The translations under genes were made by a program, and so were the position numbers. Shown piece by piece: positions 1 through 8,701 of a stretch of 13,787 nt of DNA (the stretch's first letter is position 1; the number at the start of each line of letters is the position of its first letter). The notes under the pieces were generated by a model. That model was not told where the DNA came from and made no database searches. It was given only the letters and a program-made list of their open reading frames with translations. The stretch comes from an uncultured Bacteroidia bacterium (GTDB lineage Bacteria > Bacteroidota > Bacteroidia > Bacteroidales > UBA932): contig CADBMK010000074.1 of NCBI GenBank assembly GCA_902795785.1, forward strand, positions 1-13,787. Reading direction: 5' to 3'.

Positions 1-1
1 C

Positions 2-370
2 CATCTTACCATTGCACGTCAGGAATTCGTAGCACAGGTTCCGGTATGGATGAGATTCTCCCCAGGATTCACGGACTTCGTAGTTCTGGCATCCGGTGTA
101 GTTGAAATCTGTCTTGGCCTTGCGATGCTCATTCTCTGGAAGAAAGGAGGCTGGGCCGGAGCCGCCCTCGCGATCTTCTATGTCCTGATTTTCCCGGGCA
201 ACATCAATCAGTATGTCGAGCATATCGACGCATTCGGTCTCGACACTGACAAGGCCAGGCTTATAAGACTTTTCTTCCAGCCAGTCCTCATTTTCCTGGC
301 CCTCTGGTCAACCGGAGGTTGGACTACGCTGAAGGAGTGGTGGGCCTGTCTCTTTGGAAAGAAGGATTAG
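2..370 (+). CDS. DoxX-like small membrane protein, 5'-truncated by the window edge
   Basis: The reading frame is open from base 2 to the TAG at 368-370. An ATG lies at position 50, but the codons before it (ending QEFVAQVPVW) continue the conserved lead-in of DoxX-like proteins, so that ATG is internal and the true start is upstream of the window. About 122 residues are visible. They hold three hydrophobic segments: one in the stretch DFVVLASGVVEICLG, one around AGAALAIFYVLIF, and one around FFQPVLIFLALW. The 'ASGVVEI-LG' helix is the typical DoxX/DUF-like signature. These are small inner-membrane proteins with no well-defined activity, some linked to redox or sulfur metabolism. The stop overlaps the stop of the convergent regulator gene by 4 bp (TTAG), with no terminator between them. 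It is probably unrelated to the glycan locus. The family call is fairly sure; the function is unknown. Confidence 0.75.
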   Translation, partial: HLTIARQEFVAQVPVWMRFSPGFTDFVVLASGVVEICLGLAMLILWKKGGWAGAALAIFYVLIFPGNINQYVEHIDAFGLDTDKARLIRLFFQPVLIFLALWSTGGWTTLKEWWACLFGKKD

Positions 371-3300
371 TTCCTGTCCTTTCTGAATGAGCCTGGATTC
401 TTTCCTGTCAACTGCTTGAAACGAGTGCTGAAATAGCGGGAACTGCTGAATCCGAGGGTATCAGAGATTTCCGCTATGCTCATGTCAGTCCCGGTAAGCA
501 ACTCACAGGCCTTGCGCATTTTTATGCTCTCAATATATTGGGCTACGCCCATTCCCGTGATTGCCTTTACCTTATTATATAAGGAAGCGCGGCTCATAGC
601 CATTTCAGAGCAAATAGCATTGACATCAAGCTCCTCCTGATCAAGACGTTCTTCTATGAACTGGTTCAGATGAGCCAGAAAAGCCTCGTCCGCCTGAGTG
701 AAAGTGGTTTCCTCAGGAGATGGGGCTTTTTCAGAAGGCGACAGGAAGCGCTGACGCATCTTCTCCCTTGAAGCAAGCAAATTGTCTATAACCTGAAGGA
801 GAAGGGCCGTATCGAAAGGCTTCGCCAAATAAGAATCAGCTCCGGCTTTATATCCGGTAAGAATGCTGGCGGCATCGGCTCTTGCCGTGAGCAGGACAAG
901 AGGAATATGACTTATGGAAATATCCGCCTTGACCTTACGGCAGAGTTCAAATCCATCCATCCTTGGCATCATAACGTCGCTGACTATGACATCCGGCATA
1001 TAGGAACGGATCATGTCCAGGCCTTCCTCTCCATCGCAGGCCGTACGGACTTCCTTGCAGAAAGGGGTAAGTTCATCAACCATAAGCTGGCGAAGTTCAG
1101 GGTTGTCTTCAACGCAGAGGATTCTGTATTCGGAAAGACTGACCTCCGGAAGGCTTTCCTGAGGAAGGGAAATGATTCCGTTTTCCCTTATGACCTTGCT
1201 CCAGACTGGGAAATTCTCAGAAAGGTCTTTTGACGGCTTCTGTTTTACGAACATTTTCTCCCTGTCAAGAACGACATCGGTTATATCCTTCATTCTGCTG
1301 ACATTGCGAAATACACCGTCCAGCGAAGATTTCAGCTTTTCATCCTCGGCAGACGACAGAAGACGCTTCAGCGGAGCATATATCAATGTAAGAGGAGTTC
1401 GGATCTCGTGGCTGATCTGTGTCAGGAAACGGACGCGTTCATTGGCATAGCGTTCACTCTGGCGAACGGTGAGATACTGCCAGAGAAAGCCCAGAATGCC
1501 AAGGATGAAAACAAGCGCTCCCCCTATGAACCACCAGGTGAGGAACCATGGAGCCGGAACTCTGAACATAAGTATTTCCTTGTCTGTTCCCCAATCCCCG
1601 TCGGGATTCAGACAGGATGCCAGCAGATGATATTTTCCCGGAGCCAGAATCCCGACCTGGAAATTATCCTCGTAGGAAACATGCACCCTTGTTCCGTGCC
1701 CGTTCAAAGTATACCTGATCGGACGACGGCTGAAAACATCGGCGCCGTTAAGATTTACCGTAATGTCAAATGTCTTGTAATTGCGTGGAAGCACAAGTGT
1801 CCTGGTATTGTCCAGCACCCGCTGCCCATCCACTGCAGCCTCATAGAATTCCGGATAAAAGTTCATCGAAGAGGCATTGCCCCTGTTATTATCATAGAGG
1901 GCGACCAGTCCGTTCAGCCCGCCGAAATACACCGGGTACTCTCCCCTTTTGCCGGCCGTCGAGCACAGGATCTCGTGCGGAGCAAATCCATCGCTTTCGT
2001 CAATCGTCTCAAGCCTGTCATTTACAATATCGTAGCTAAACAGACCGTGGTCAGCCGTAATCCATACAAGAGAATCCGCCGTTGCTTGAAGCCTGGTCAC
2101 GCGATTGAACATTCCGGTTTCTATCTTTGTCACGGTATCAGAGTCCTCGCGGATACATTTCACGCCGTAATCCGTACCGATCCATATACAGTCATCCGAA
2201 AAAGCCGCCGTGTTGATGAATTGAAGGTCCTTGACGGTATAGAGAGGAACGGCAGCAAGCTCAGCGGCATCCAAACGCAGAATCTGATTATAGGAGAACG
2301 CCAGGATCCCGCCTTTTCCGTCAGACCAGAACCCCCTGAGACCGGCAAGGTCTCCCCTGTCCGGGAAACGGTAGAATCTGGAAGTCTTCAGATTAAAGCA
2401 GTATGACGCAGATCCGAAAATATAAACATAATCACCGGAGCGGGCCAGTTTGGGAGTGTATCCTGACTGGATTTCCTTATAATCATTGTCCCTGTCAACA
2501 ATATAAAATCTGGTCTTGCTACCATTTGACGGATTATAGACATATAAACCTCCGGAGAACTCGGAATAAAGCAATCTGTCATCCGAAAAAGAGCAGACAG
2601 AAGAAACGATCTCCTTGCCGAATCCCTTCGCCGGCCCTATTTTATCCGTCTTCGGGCAATATACGTTCAGTCCGCCACCGTCCGTGGCAAGATAGAGTCT
2701 TCCGTCACCGCCTTCGCACATATCGTTGATCACTTCCTCGGAAAGGCCGTCCTCTTTAGTGAAACTGCGGATGGAAGTTCTGCTCAGATTAAACAGACCG
2801 TTCCTGACGCTGCCAGCCCATACGCTCTCATCACCCGAAACATACAGGCAGGAGAATGATTTAGACGGGAAGAAATGAGATGGAAGGGAATACATCCTGG
2901 AAAGGGTCTGTATTTCCCCGTTCACCGGATCCAGGACGCAGATACCTCCGCCGTCGGTTCCCAGAAGAATGGTGTTCCGGAACCGGGCCATAGACAGGAC
3001 TATATTGAAGGTAAGTCCCGAATTATCCACATCCCAATGCCTGAGCACAGCACCGCTGCGGGGGTTAACTTCATATACGCCCTGACGGTAGCAGGACAGA
3101 TACAGCATATCGTCAAAGAGAATGCTCTGAAGAATCATCTGGCCGTCAGCAAGTCCGAAATGAGGGACAGAAGTCCATTTTTCCCCGGCAATATCGTATA
3201 TAAAAAGACCCGTGTTGCGGCTTACAAGAAGAAGTTCTCCTTCTGATACCTTATATATACCAAGTATGACTGGAACCGCCCCCTGCGGAAGGTCTCTCCG

Positions 3301-3753
3301 GAAAGTACCGTTTTTCTTTTCATAGACAAGGAGGCCTTCATAGCCTCCGAAATAAATCGCGTCGGATGTTTCTGAGGCGCAAAGCACGGATTCTTTTCTC
3401 TGCAGACGGAAGGCATCCTCAATTTCAGAATAAACGGAAAGGCCCAGATCAGTAGAAGTCCAGAGATGTTCTTCCGAATCAAGGAACAGGAAACCGACCT
3501 GATTGCCGGTAATATCCCGGTGCTGGTCACTGTTGTCTATGTAGCACTTTACCCTGCCGTTCCTATAACGGTTGAGTCCGAACCTCGTACCGATCCAGAC
3601 GTTCCCGTGTTTATCTGTCATCACAGTAGTGACGCTGGGCTGCGAAAGGCCGTCTTCAATACCGATCTGCTTCTGATGGTAATGTCCCTCAGACAAAATG
3701 CTTATGGAAAAGAAGAATGTGAGCAGAACGCTTCTCAACAGGCCAGTGCGCAT
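367..3753 (-). CDS. Hybrid two-component system (HTCS) sensor/regulator lacking a recognisable HATPase domain
   Basis: This is the PUL regulator of the Bacteroidota HTCS class: a periplasmic glycan sensor fused to a histidine-kinase part, a receiver and an AraC-type DNA-binding domain. A signal peptide or first membrane segment lies at residues 1-21. Two-component propeller repeats span roughly 28-640, for example EDGLSQPSVTTV followed by GNVWIGTRFGLNRY near 33-63. A Y_Y_Y immunoglobulin-like domain is near 672-732 and a membrane helix near 736-758. The HisKA segment contains SHEIRTP with the phospho-acceptor His782. The receiver (about 876-990) has acidic E882/D883, phospho-acceptor D926 in SDVMMPRMDG, T956 and K978. 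The AraC HTH is at about 1030-1125. Only about 36-45 residues separate HisKA from the receiver, and no N, G1 or G2 ATP-binding box is visible there; a normal HTCS has a HATPase_c domain of about 110 residues at this point and is about 1300-1400 aa long. The 1128-aa frame is intact. The gene is divergent from the SusC operon, which it probably activates. The class is certain; its signalling mode is not. Confidence 0.95.
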   Translation of the reverse strand: MRTGLLRSVLLTFFFSISILSEGHYHQKQIGIEDGLSQPSVTTVMTDKHGNVWIGTRFGLNRYRNGRVKCYIDNSDQHRDITGNQVGFLFLDSEEHLWTSTDLGLSVYSEIEDAFRLQRKESVLCASETSDAIYFGGYEGLLVYEKKNGTFRRDLPQGAVPVILGIYKVSEGELLLVSRNTGLFIYDIAGEKWTSVPHFGLADGQMILQSILFDDMLYLSCYRQGVYEVNPRSGAVLRHWDVDNSGLTFNIVLSMARFRNTILLGTDGGGICVLDPVNGEIQTLSRMYSLPSHFFPSKSFSCLYVSGDESVWAGSVRNGLFNLSRTSIRSFTKEDGLSEEVINDMCEGGDGRLYLATDGGGLNVYCPKTDKIGPAKGFGKEIVSSVCSFSDDRLLYSEFSGGLYVYNPSNGSKTRFYIVDRDNDYKEIQSGYTPKLARSGDYVYIFGSASYCFNLKTSRFYRFPDRGDLAGLRGFWSDGKGGILAFSYNQILRLDAAELAAVPLYTVKDLQFINTAAFSDDCIWIGTDYGVKCIREDSDTVTKIETGMFNRVTRLQATADSLVWITADHGLFSYDIVNDRLETIDESDGFAPHEILCSTAGKRGEYPVYFGGLNGLVALYDNNRGNASSMNFYPEFYEAAVDGQRVLDNTRTLVLPRNYKTFDITVNLNGADVFSRRPIRYTLNGHGTRVHVSYEDNFQVGILAPGKYHLLASCLNPDGDWGTDKEILMFRVPAPWFLTWWFIGGALVFILGILGFLWQYLTVRQSERYANERVRFLTQISHEIRTPLTLIYAPLKRLLSSAEDEKLKSSLDGVFRNVSRMKDITDVVLDREKMFVKQKPSKDLSENFPVWSKVIRENGIISLPQESLPEVSLSEYRILCVEDNPELRQLMVDELTPFCKEVRTACDGEEGLDMIRSYMPDVIVSDVMMPRMDGFELCRKVKADISISHIPLVLLTARADAASILTGYKAGADSYLAKPFDTALLLQVIDNLLASREKMRQRFLSPSEKAPSPEETTFTQADEAFLAHLNQFIEERLDQEELDVNAICSEMAMSRASLYNKVKAITGMGVAQYIESIKMRKACELLTGTDMSIAEISDTLGFSSSRYFSTRFKQLTGKNPGSFRKDRN

Positions 3754-3774
3754 ATTTTAATCTCTTTATTTATA

Positions 3775-3809
3775 CAAATATAGACAACTTCGGAGTTTTT
3801 TTAGACAAA
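3775..3809 (-). promoter_or_regulatory. Candidate HTCS promoter
   Basis: Read on the minus strand, 3782-3775 is TATATTTG, an exact match to the Bacteroidota -7 consensus TAnnTTTG. A TTTG that could serve as the -33 element lies at 3809-3806. The 23-nt gap is slightly longer than the usual 19-21. Transcription would start near 3769, giving a leader of about 15 nt before the ATG at 3753. No Shine-Dalgarno is evident, as is common in this phylum. It is called by pattern only. Confidence 0.5.
3781..3808. promoter_or_regulatory. Candidate AraC-type operator: TAGACAA direct repeat, 21-bp period
   Basis: TAGACAA occurs at 3781-3787 and again at 3802-3808, a period of 21 bp, or two helical turns. 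That is the spacing expected for the two half-sites of an AraC-family activator such as the adjacent HTCS. The pair ends about 30 bp before the -7 box of the SusC operon, where an activator would touch polymerase. It also overlaps the HTCS gene's own promoter elements, so binding could repress that gene. A 7-bp repeat in about 140 bp of AT-rich DNA can arise by chance, so this is a hypothesis. Confidence 0.35.
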
Positions 3810-3838
3810 ACATGTACATACCTGCGTCGCGTAAAAAA

Positions 3839-3846
3839 TAGATTTG
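3839..3846 (+). promoter_or_regulatory. Candidate -7 box of the SusC operon promoter
   Basis: TAGATTTG matches the Bacteroidota -7 consensus TAnnTTTG exactly. No good TTTG is present about 20 bp upstream (the region reads around CATGTACATA). A poor -33 element is what one expects of an activator-dependent promoter. Transcription would start near 3852, leaving an A-rich leader of about 40 nt (many AAC/AAT triplets, no Shine-Dalgarno) before the ATG at 3893. Confidence 0.5.
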
Positions 3847-3892
3847 CCGTACCAAAAAACAATAACCAATAATCAACAACACACACAATCCT

Positions 3893-6800
3893 ATGAAGTT
3901 ACTGAAAGTACTTGCGGCAGGCATTTTATTGCTGTCCGCGACGGTGGGATTCTCTCAGAATCCAAAAACCATTTCAGGTATAGTGACTGGAGCTTCGGAC
4001 GGAGAACCAATCGTAGGCGCACACGTCCTTCAGGCCGGAACGAAAAACGGCGTGATGACAGACCTTGACGGGCGCTTTACAATCAAGGTATCTCTCCCAT
4101 GCGAACTCACTATCTCTTCCATCAGTTACCAGACGACCACAGTTAAGGCCGACGGAAACTCCATTATGAAAATCGTCCTGAAGGATGATTCCACGATGCT
4201 GGAGAACGCTGTAGTTACCGCCCTTGGTATCAAGCGTGAAACCAAGGCGCTCGGATACGCCGTGGAACAGGTCAACTCTGAGGAGCTGAACGGAGCCCGT
4301 CCGATCAACGCCATGGACGCCCTTGCCGGAAAAGTAGCCGGCGTGGACATCTCCGCCACAACGGCAGGCCCTTCCGGTTCCACCAGAATCGTCATCCGCG
4401 GTAACGGTGAACTCTCAGGCAACAACCAGCCTCTCTACGTAGTAGACGGTGTCCCTATGGATAATTCCAATCTGGGCCAGGCCGGTATGTGGGGCGGTTA
4501 CGACCTCGGTGACGGACTCTCAAGCATCAACCCTGAAGACATCGCGTCCATCTCCATCCTCAAGGGTGCGTCTGCTGCCGCTCTCTATGGCTCGCGCGCA
4601 TCCAACGGCGTCATTCTCATCACGACAAAGTCTGCCGGCAAGAAGAAATTCAACATCGACTTCTCTTCAAGTATGGACTTTGTCACCCAGCTTTCTAAAT
4701 TTGACGACTACCAAAGAGTATACGGAGCCGGCCGAAACGGCGAACTTCCTCTTACTGTAGAGGTTGGCCGCGGCATATCCCAGAGTGCCTGGGGCGCCAA
4801 ACTCAACAAGAGCCTCAACGGCTATATCTTCGACGGAAGACAGATGCCATACACCAACGTGGCTGACAACATCTCAAGTTTCTTCCGCACAGGATCCACG
4901 GTCACGAATTCTCTTTCAATGAGCACCTCAGAGGAGAAAAGCAATCTCCTGGTGTCTCTCTCAGACATGCGTAACAAGGACATCGTTCCTTCATCGAGGA
5001 TGAACCGCTCATCCATTATGATCAAGACTGGCGCAGAACTCTTCAAGGGCTTCAAGATTGAAAGCCGCGTAAACTATTCATTGGAAAACGTAAAGAACCG
5101 TCCTGCACTCTCTGACTCACCTAACAACGTCGGACTCAGCCTCATCGGCCTCGCACCTAACATCGACCAGAAGTGGCTCGGCGAAAGCTACCAGGACGAG
5201 TACGGCAAATATGTAGACTGGAACGGAGGAAACATCTACCGCATCAACCCTTACTGGTCAATCAACAAGATGAGCAACTCATCCAAAAAGGACCGCGTGA
5301 TGGGCTATCTCCTCGCAAACTATCAAATCATCGACGGACTCAGCGCACAGCTCCGCGCCGGCACTGATTTCTATAAATTCAGAATGACGGACTTCAATTC
5401 AGTGGATACGCCTATCGCCCTTCAGGGCTCAATGACCGAAACCACCGCCCTCGTAAACGAGACAAACGTTGAAGGCATTCTCCGTTATGACACCAAGATC
5501 GGTAAAGACTTCGACCTTTCAGCATTCGCAGGCGGAAACTTTATGTTCTTCGACAGCGAATACACCGCAAACTCAGGCTCAAACCAGATCATTCCAGGTA
5601 TGGAAAGCATCACCAACTATATAGATACCGAACTTACCTACTGGCATACCCGCAAGCAGGTACGCTCAGCATACGGTGCGGTGAACCTCGGCTGGAAGGG
5701 CCTTCTCTACCTCGATTTCACACTCAGAAACGACTGGTCATCAACCCTTCGCAAGGGCAACAACTCTTACAGATACCCGTCTCTGTCCGGCAGTTTTGTA
5801 TTCTCAAGCCTTCTCAAGGACAATTCAGTCCTCAGTTTCGGAAAGTTCCGCGCATCCTGGGCTGAAGTCGGCGGCGACACCGATCCGTACCAGCTCAACC
5901 TTAACTACGGAGTTCTTCCTTACACTCTCAACGGAATGCCTCTGGGAAACATTTCTTCTGAAAGTATTCCTAATATGGACCTCAAGCCAACCCGCACATA
6001 TTCATACGAATTCGGTCTTGACATGAAGTTCTTCAACAGAATCGGAATGGACCTCACCTGGTATTCTTCTAAGACAAAGAACCAGATAATGAGCCTTCCT
6101 ATTTCATCTACCACCGGTTTCTCAACCGCTATGATCAACAGCGGTGAAATCAGTAACAACGGTATTGAACTTGCCCTCAACGCCGATCTCATCAAGGCAA
6201 AGGACTTCCTCTGGAGCGCGCACCTTAACTTTGCCCGCAACATCAACAAGGTTGTGTCACTTCATCCCGAACTCAAGGAATACCCTCTCGCCGAGGCTCG
6301 TTGGGCAGGGGCGATGATCGAAGCTGTGGAAGGAGAGGCATTCGGTGCCATCCTCGGCAAGAAACTCAGGAGAAATCCGGCCGGAGAGGTAATCTACGGT
6401 TCCAACGGTTTCCCTCTCGTAGGCGACAAGCTTGAAGTGCTCGGAAACGGTGTATACGACTGGACGGCCGGCGTAGGAACCACTGTCAGCTGGAAGGGCT
6501 TCACGCTCAATACTCTCTTCGACATCAAATGGGGCGCTGACGTATATTCAATGTCAGATATGATGGCAACAGGCAACGGTACATCAGAGCGCACTCTTGA
6601 AGGACGTGCGCAGTGGTACGCATCCGAGGAGCAGCGCAAGGCTGCAAACGTACAGCTTTCAGACTGGACTCCGACCGGTGGATTCATCGGCAAGGGCGTA
6701 GTCAATGTCGGAACCGAGGACAATCCTGTCTGGGAGACCAACAACACCCCAGTTGACCCACAGAAGTACTGGGCTTATTTCCAAAGCGCAGGCACTCCTG

Positions 6801-7060
6801 AGCCATTCATCTACGACGCTTCCTTCATCAAGCTCCGCGAGCTCACACTCAGCTACAGCATCAACAGGAAGTGGCTCTCAGGTACACCTCTTTCCGGAGC
6901 AAGCATCTCAGTTTACGGACGCAACCTCTGGACACTCTATTCAAACATTCCGAACGTCGATCCTGAGTCAAGCTATAACAACGGCAACGGACAGGGCTTC
7001 GAATACGGCTCACTTCCATCACGCCGTGCCTGGGGTTTCAGCGTAAGACTTTCATTCTAA
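3893..7060 (+). CDS. SusC-like TonB-dependent outer-membrane glycan transporter
   Basis: This is the outer-membrane channel that imports oligosaccharides using TonB energy and works as a complex with the SusD-like lid encoded next. The 1055 residues are a normal SusC length. A signal peptide covers about 1-21 (MKLLKVLAAGILLLSATVGF). A carboxypeptidase-D-like regulatory domain follows at about 27-98 (ISGIVTGASDGEPIVGAHV, then DLDGRFTI). The stretch NAVVTALGIKRE near 105-116 is the usual SusC TonB-box region. The plug domain spans about 115-247, with QPLYVVDGVPMDN and GASAAALYGSRASNGVILITT. The rest is the 22-strand barrel, ending in Phe as outer-membrane barrels do. There is no N-terminal STN domain, so no anti-sigma signalling role is suggested. 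It is the first gene of the operon, 139 bp from the divergent HTCS gene and 12 bp before the SusD-like gene. The substrate cannot be read from the sequence. Confidence 0.97.
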   Translation: MKLLKVLAAGILLLSATVGFSQNPKTISGIVTGASDGEPIVGAHVLQAGTKNGVMTDLDGRFTIKVSLPCELTISSISYQTTTVKADGNSIMKIVLKDDSTMLENAVVTALGIKRETKALGYAVEQVNSEELNGARPINAMDALAGKVAGVDISATTAGPSGSTRIVIRGNGELSGNNQPLYVVDGVPMDNSNLGQAGMWGGYDLGDGLSSINPEDIASISILKGASAAALYGSRASNGVILITTKSAGKKKFNIDFSSSMDFVTQLSKFDDYQRVYGAGRNGELPLTVEVGRGISQSAWGAKLNKSLNGYIFDGRQMPYTNVADNISSFFRTGSTVTNSLSMSTSEEKSNLLVSLSDMRNKDIVPSSRMNRSSIMIKTGAELFKGFKIESRVNYSLENVKNRPALSDSPNNVGLSLIGLAPNIDQKWLGESYQDEYGKYVDWNGGNIYRINPYWSINKMSNSSKKDRVMGYLLANYQIIDGLSAQLRAGTDFYKFRMTDFNSVDTPIALQGSMTETTALVNETNVEGILRYDTKIGKDFDLSAFAGGNFMFFDSEYTANSGSNQIIPGMESITNYIDTELTYWHTRKQVRSAYGAVNLGWKGLLYLDFTLRNDWSSTLRKGNNSYRYPSLSGSFVFSSLLKDNSVLSFGKFRASWAEVGGDTDPYQLNLNYGVLPYTLNGMPLGNISSESIPNMDLKPTRTYSYEFGLDMKFFNRIGMDLTWYSSKTKNQIMSLPISSTTGFSTAMINSGEISNNGIELALNADLIKAKDFLWSAHLNFARNINKVVSLHPELKEYPLAEARWAGAMIEAVEGEAFGAILGKKLRRNPAGEVIYGSNGFPLVGDKLEVLGNGVYDWTAGVGTTVSWKGFTLNTLFDIKWGADVYSMSDMMATGNGTSERTLEGRAQWYASEEQRKAANVQLSDWTPTGGFIGKGVVNVGTEDNPVWETNNTPVDPQKYWAYFQSAGTPEPFIYDASFIKLRELTLSYSINRKWLSGTPLSGASISVYGRNLWTLYSNIPNVDPESSYNNGNGQGFEYGSLPSRRAWGFSVRLSF

Positions 7061-7072
7061 TCAACAGACATT

Positions 7073-8683
7073 ATGAGAAAGAACATTATATCCATAGCAA
7101 TTGCGTCCCTCGCCGTCCTGGCAGGCTGCAGTGACTTCGGAGACCTTAACCAGGACCCTACCAAGTCAACTGATATGGACCCGAATATCCTCCTGCCGAA
7201 CCTGCAGGCAACGCTTTCCAACGATTATCAGGAGTGGCACCGCCACTTTATGTATCCGGGAGGCTTCGTCCAGCAGTGGTGCGGAGACTGGGGCACCACA
7301 GAATACGGCTGCCTCGCAATCAAGAACGATTCATATATGGCAGAGCTCTGGATTCAGAGATACACCCGTATGGCAAAGGGCCTCGCCGACATCGTTGACA
7401 GAACAGCGGATGATCAGGCTCGCCGGAACATCAACGCTGCAGGACGAGTAATGCGAGTATATACATATGCCCAGCTCACCGACATGTATGGTGACATTCC
7501 TTACTTCGATGCAGGAGAAGGCTATTACAAGGGTATTCTCAAGCCTGCATATGACTCTCAGAAAGACATTTATGACGACTTCTTCCTCCAGCTCGACAAA
7601 GCTGACGAGCAGTTCAGGACCGGAACGGACATTGTGACTTATGACCAGTATTTCGGCGGAGACATAGAGAAGTGGCGCAAATATGCGAATTCTCTCCACC
7701 TCAGACTCGCCATGCGTCTTGTCAAGGTTGATCCTGAAAAGGCTAAGGCTGAAGCTCAGAAGGCAATTTCAAACGGTGTGATGACTTCTGTCGATGACCT
7801 CTGCCGCATCAAATATGAGAACGTTGCCAATCCTTCAGAAGGTCCCGGCCGTGGAAACGCAGTTTCCAACCGTCTCAGTGCAGACCCTCACAACTTCCGC
7901 TACTCGCGCAGATTCATAAAGTATCTGGAAGACACCCGGGACCCAAGGCTCAGAATCCTTGCAGCCAGCTACTTTAACGACGACCTCACTCAGGACATCA
8001 CAGACCTGGTCTATGCCGAAAAGGGGTCTTACGCAGCAATGGCAAGGGCAACCGACCGTTTCGACTGGGAAAACTATGACGACGACGCAACCAACCCTGA
8101 CCCATCACTTCAGATTGACGTCAATAACGACGGTGTCACTGAGGAAGTTACCCCTCATATGCAGTACCTCCAGCCAAGCAAGTATTTCTATGCTTACGAC
8201 GCTCCTTACCTCAATATGGGTTATGCAGAGGTTGAGCTCCTCCTTGCGGAGGCATCCCTCCGCTGGGGCATCGGAACCGGCAGCGCCGCCGACCATTTCA
8301 GCAAGGCTCTCGCAGCCGGAGTGCAGCAGATGAAGATATACAGCAAGGATATCAATCCTGACGAGGCTTCAGTAAGCGCATTCATAGCTGCAAATCCTCT
8401 CTCATCAAATACCGCAACCGCCCTTGAGCAGATTAATATGCAGATCTGGGTAGGCCACATCTTCAACCCGTTTGAAGCCTTCGCCAACTGGCGCAGAAGC
8501 GGCATTCCTGAAATCGTGTTCCTCAACCGCGACCCGGCCCGCAACCAGTCAGGAGGAAAGACTCCGCGCCGGCTCACTTATCCGGTTGAAGAGCAGATTA
8601 AGAATCCGGAAAACTATCAGGCGGCCATCGACCGCGTTCCTGGCTACGACTGGACTGTCGGAGTATGGTGGGACAAGCAGTAA
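7073..8683 (+). CDS. SusD/RagB-like surface glycan-binding lipoprotein
   Basis: This is the glycan-binding lid that sits on the SusC channel at the cell surface. The lipoprotein signal peptide ends in LAGC with the lipidated Cys at residue 19. The following SDFGD is acidic, as in the surface-export signals of Bacteroidota lipoproteins. Residues 25-29 (LNQDP) and the downstream N-terminal helices, including the segment VMRVYTYAQLTDMYGDIPYF, match the SusD-like family, as does the late segment NMGYAEVELLLAEASLRWG. The pattern fits the SusD-like_2 branch. The 536 residues are a normal length with no sign of damage. Its place directly after the SusC-like gene with a 12-bp gap is the hallmark pairing. 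The family is very sure; the ligand is inferred only from the neighbouring enzymes. Confidence 0.95.
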   Translation: MRKNIISIAIASLAVLAGCSDFGDLNQDPTKSTDMDPNILLPNLQATLSNDYQEWHRHFMYPGGFVQQWCGDWGTTEYGCLAIKNDSYMAELWIQRYTRMAKGLADIVDRTADDQARRNINAAGRVMRVYTYAQLTDMYGDIPYFDAGEGYYKGILKPAYDSQKDIYDDFFLQLDKADEQFRTGTDIVTYDQYFGGDIEKWRKYANSLHLRLAMRLVKVDPEKAKAEAQKAISNGVMTSVDDLCRIKYENVANPSEGPGRGNAVSNRLSADPHNFRYSRRFIKYLEDTRDPRLRILAASYFNDDLTQDITDLVYAEKGSYAAMARATDRFDWENYDDDATNPDPSLQIDVNNDGVTEEVTPHMQYLQPSKYFYAYDAPYLNMGYAEVELLLAEASLRWGIGTGSAADHFSKALAAGVQQMKIYSKDINPDEASVSAFIAANPLSSNTATALEQINMQIWVGHIFNPFEAFANWRRSGIPEIVFLNRDPARNQSGGKTPRRLTYPVEEQIKNPENYQAAIDRVPGYDWTVGVWWDKQ

Positions 8684-8701
8684 CCATTAATTGACAACAT
8701 T

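Noticed and set aside
50..52. ATG at 50 as the start of the DoxX-like gene
   Set aside because: The same frame is open to the window edge and the upstream residues (QEFVAQVPVW) fit the family, so the gene starts outside the window.
1408..2406. A 332-codon open frame on the + strand opposite the HTCS gene
   Set aside because: It is antisense to a clearly recognised coding region, shows no domain, membrane or signal pattern, and has low-complexity shadow composition.
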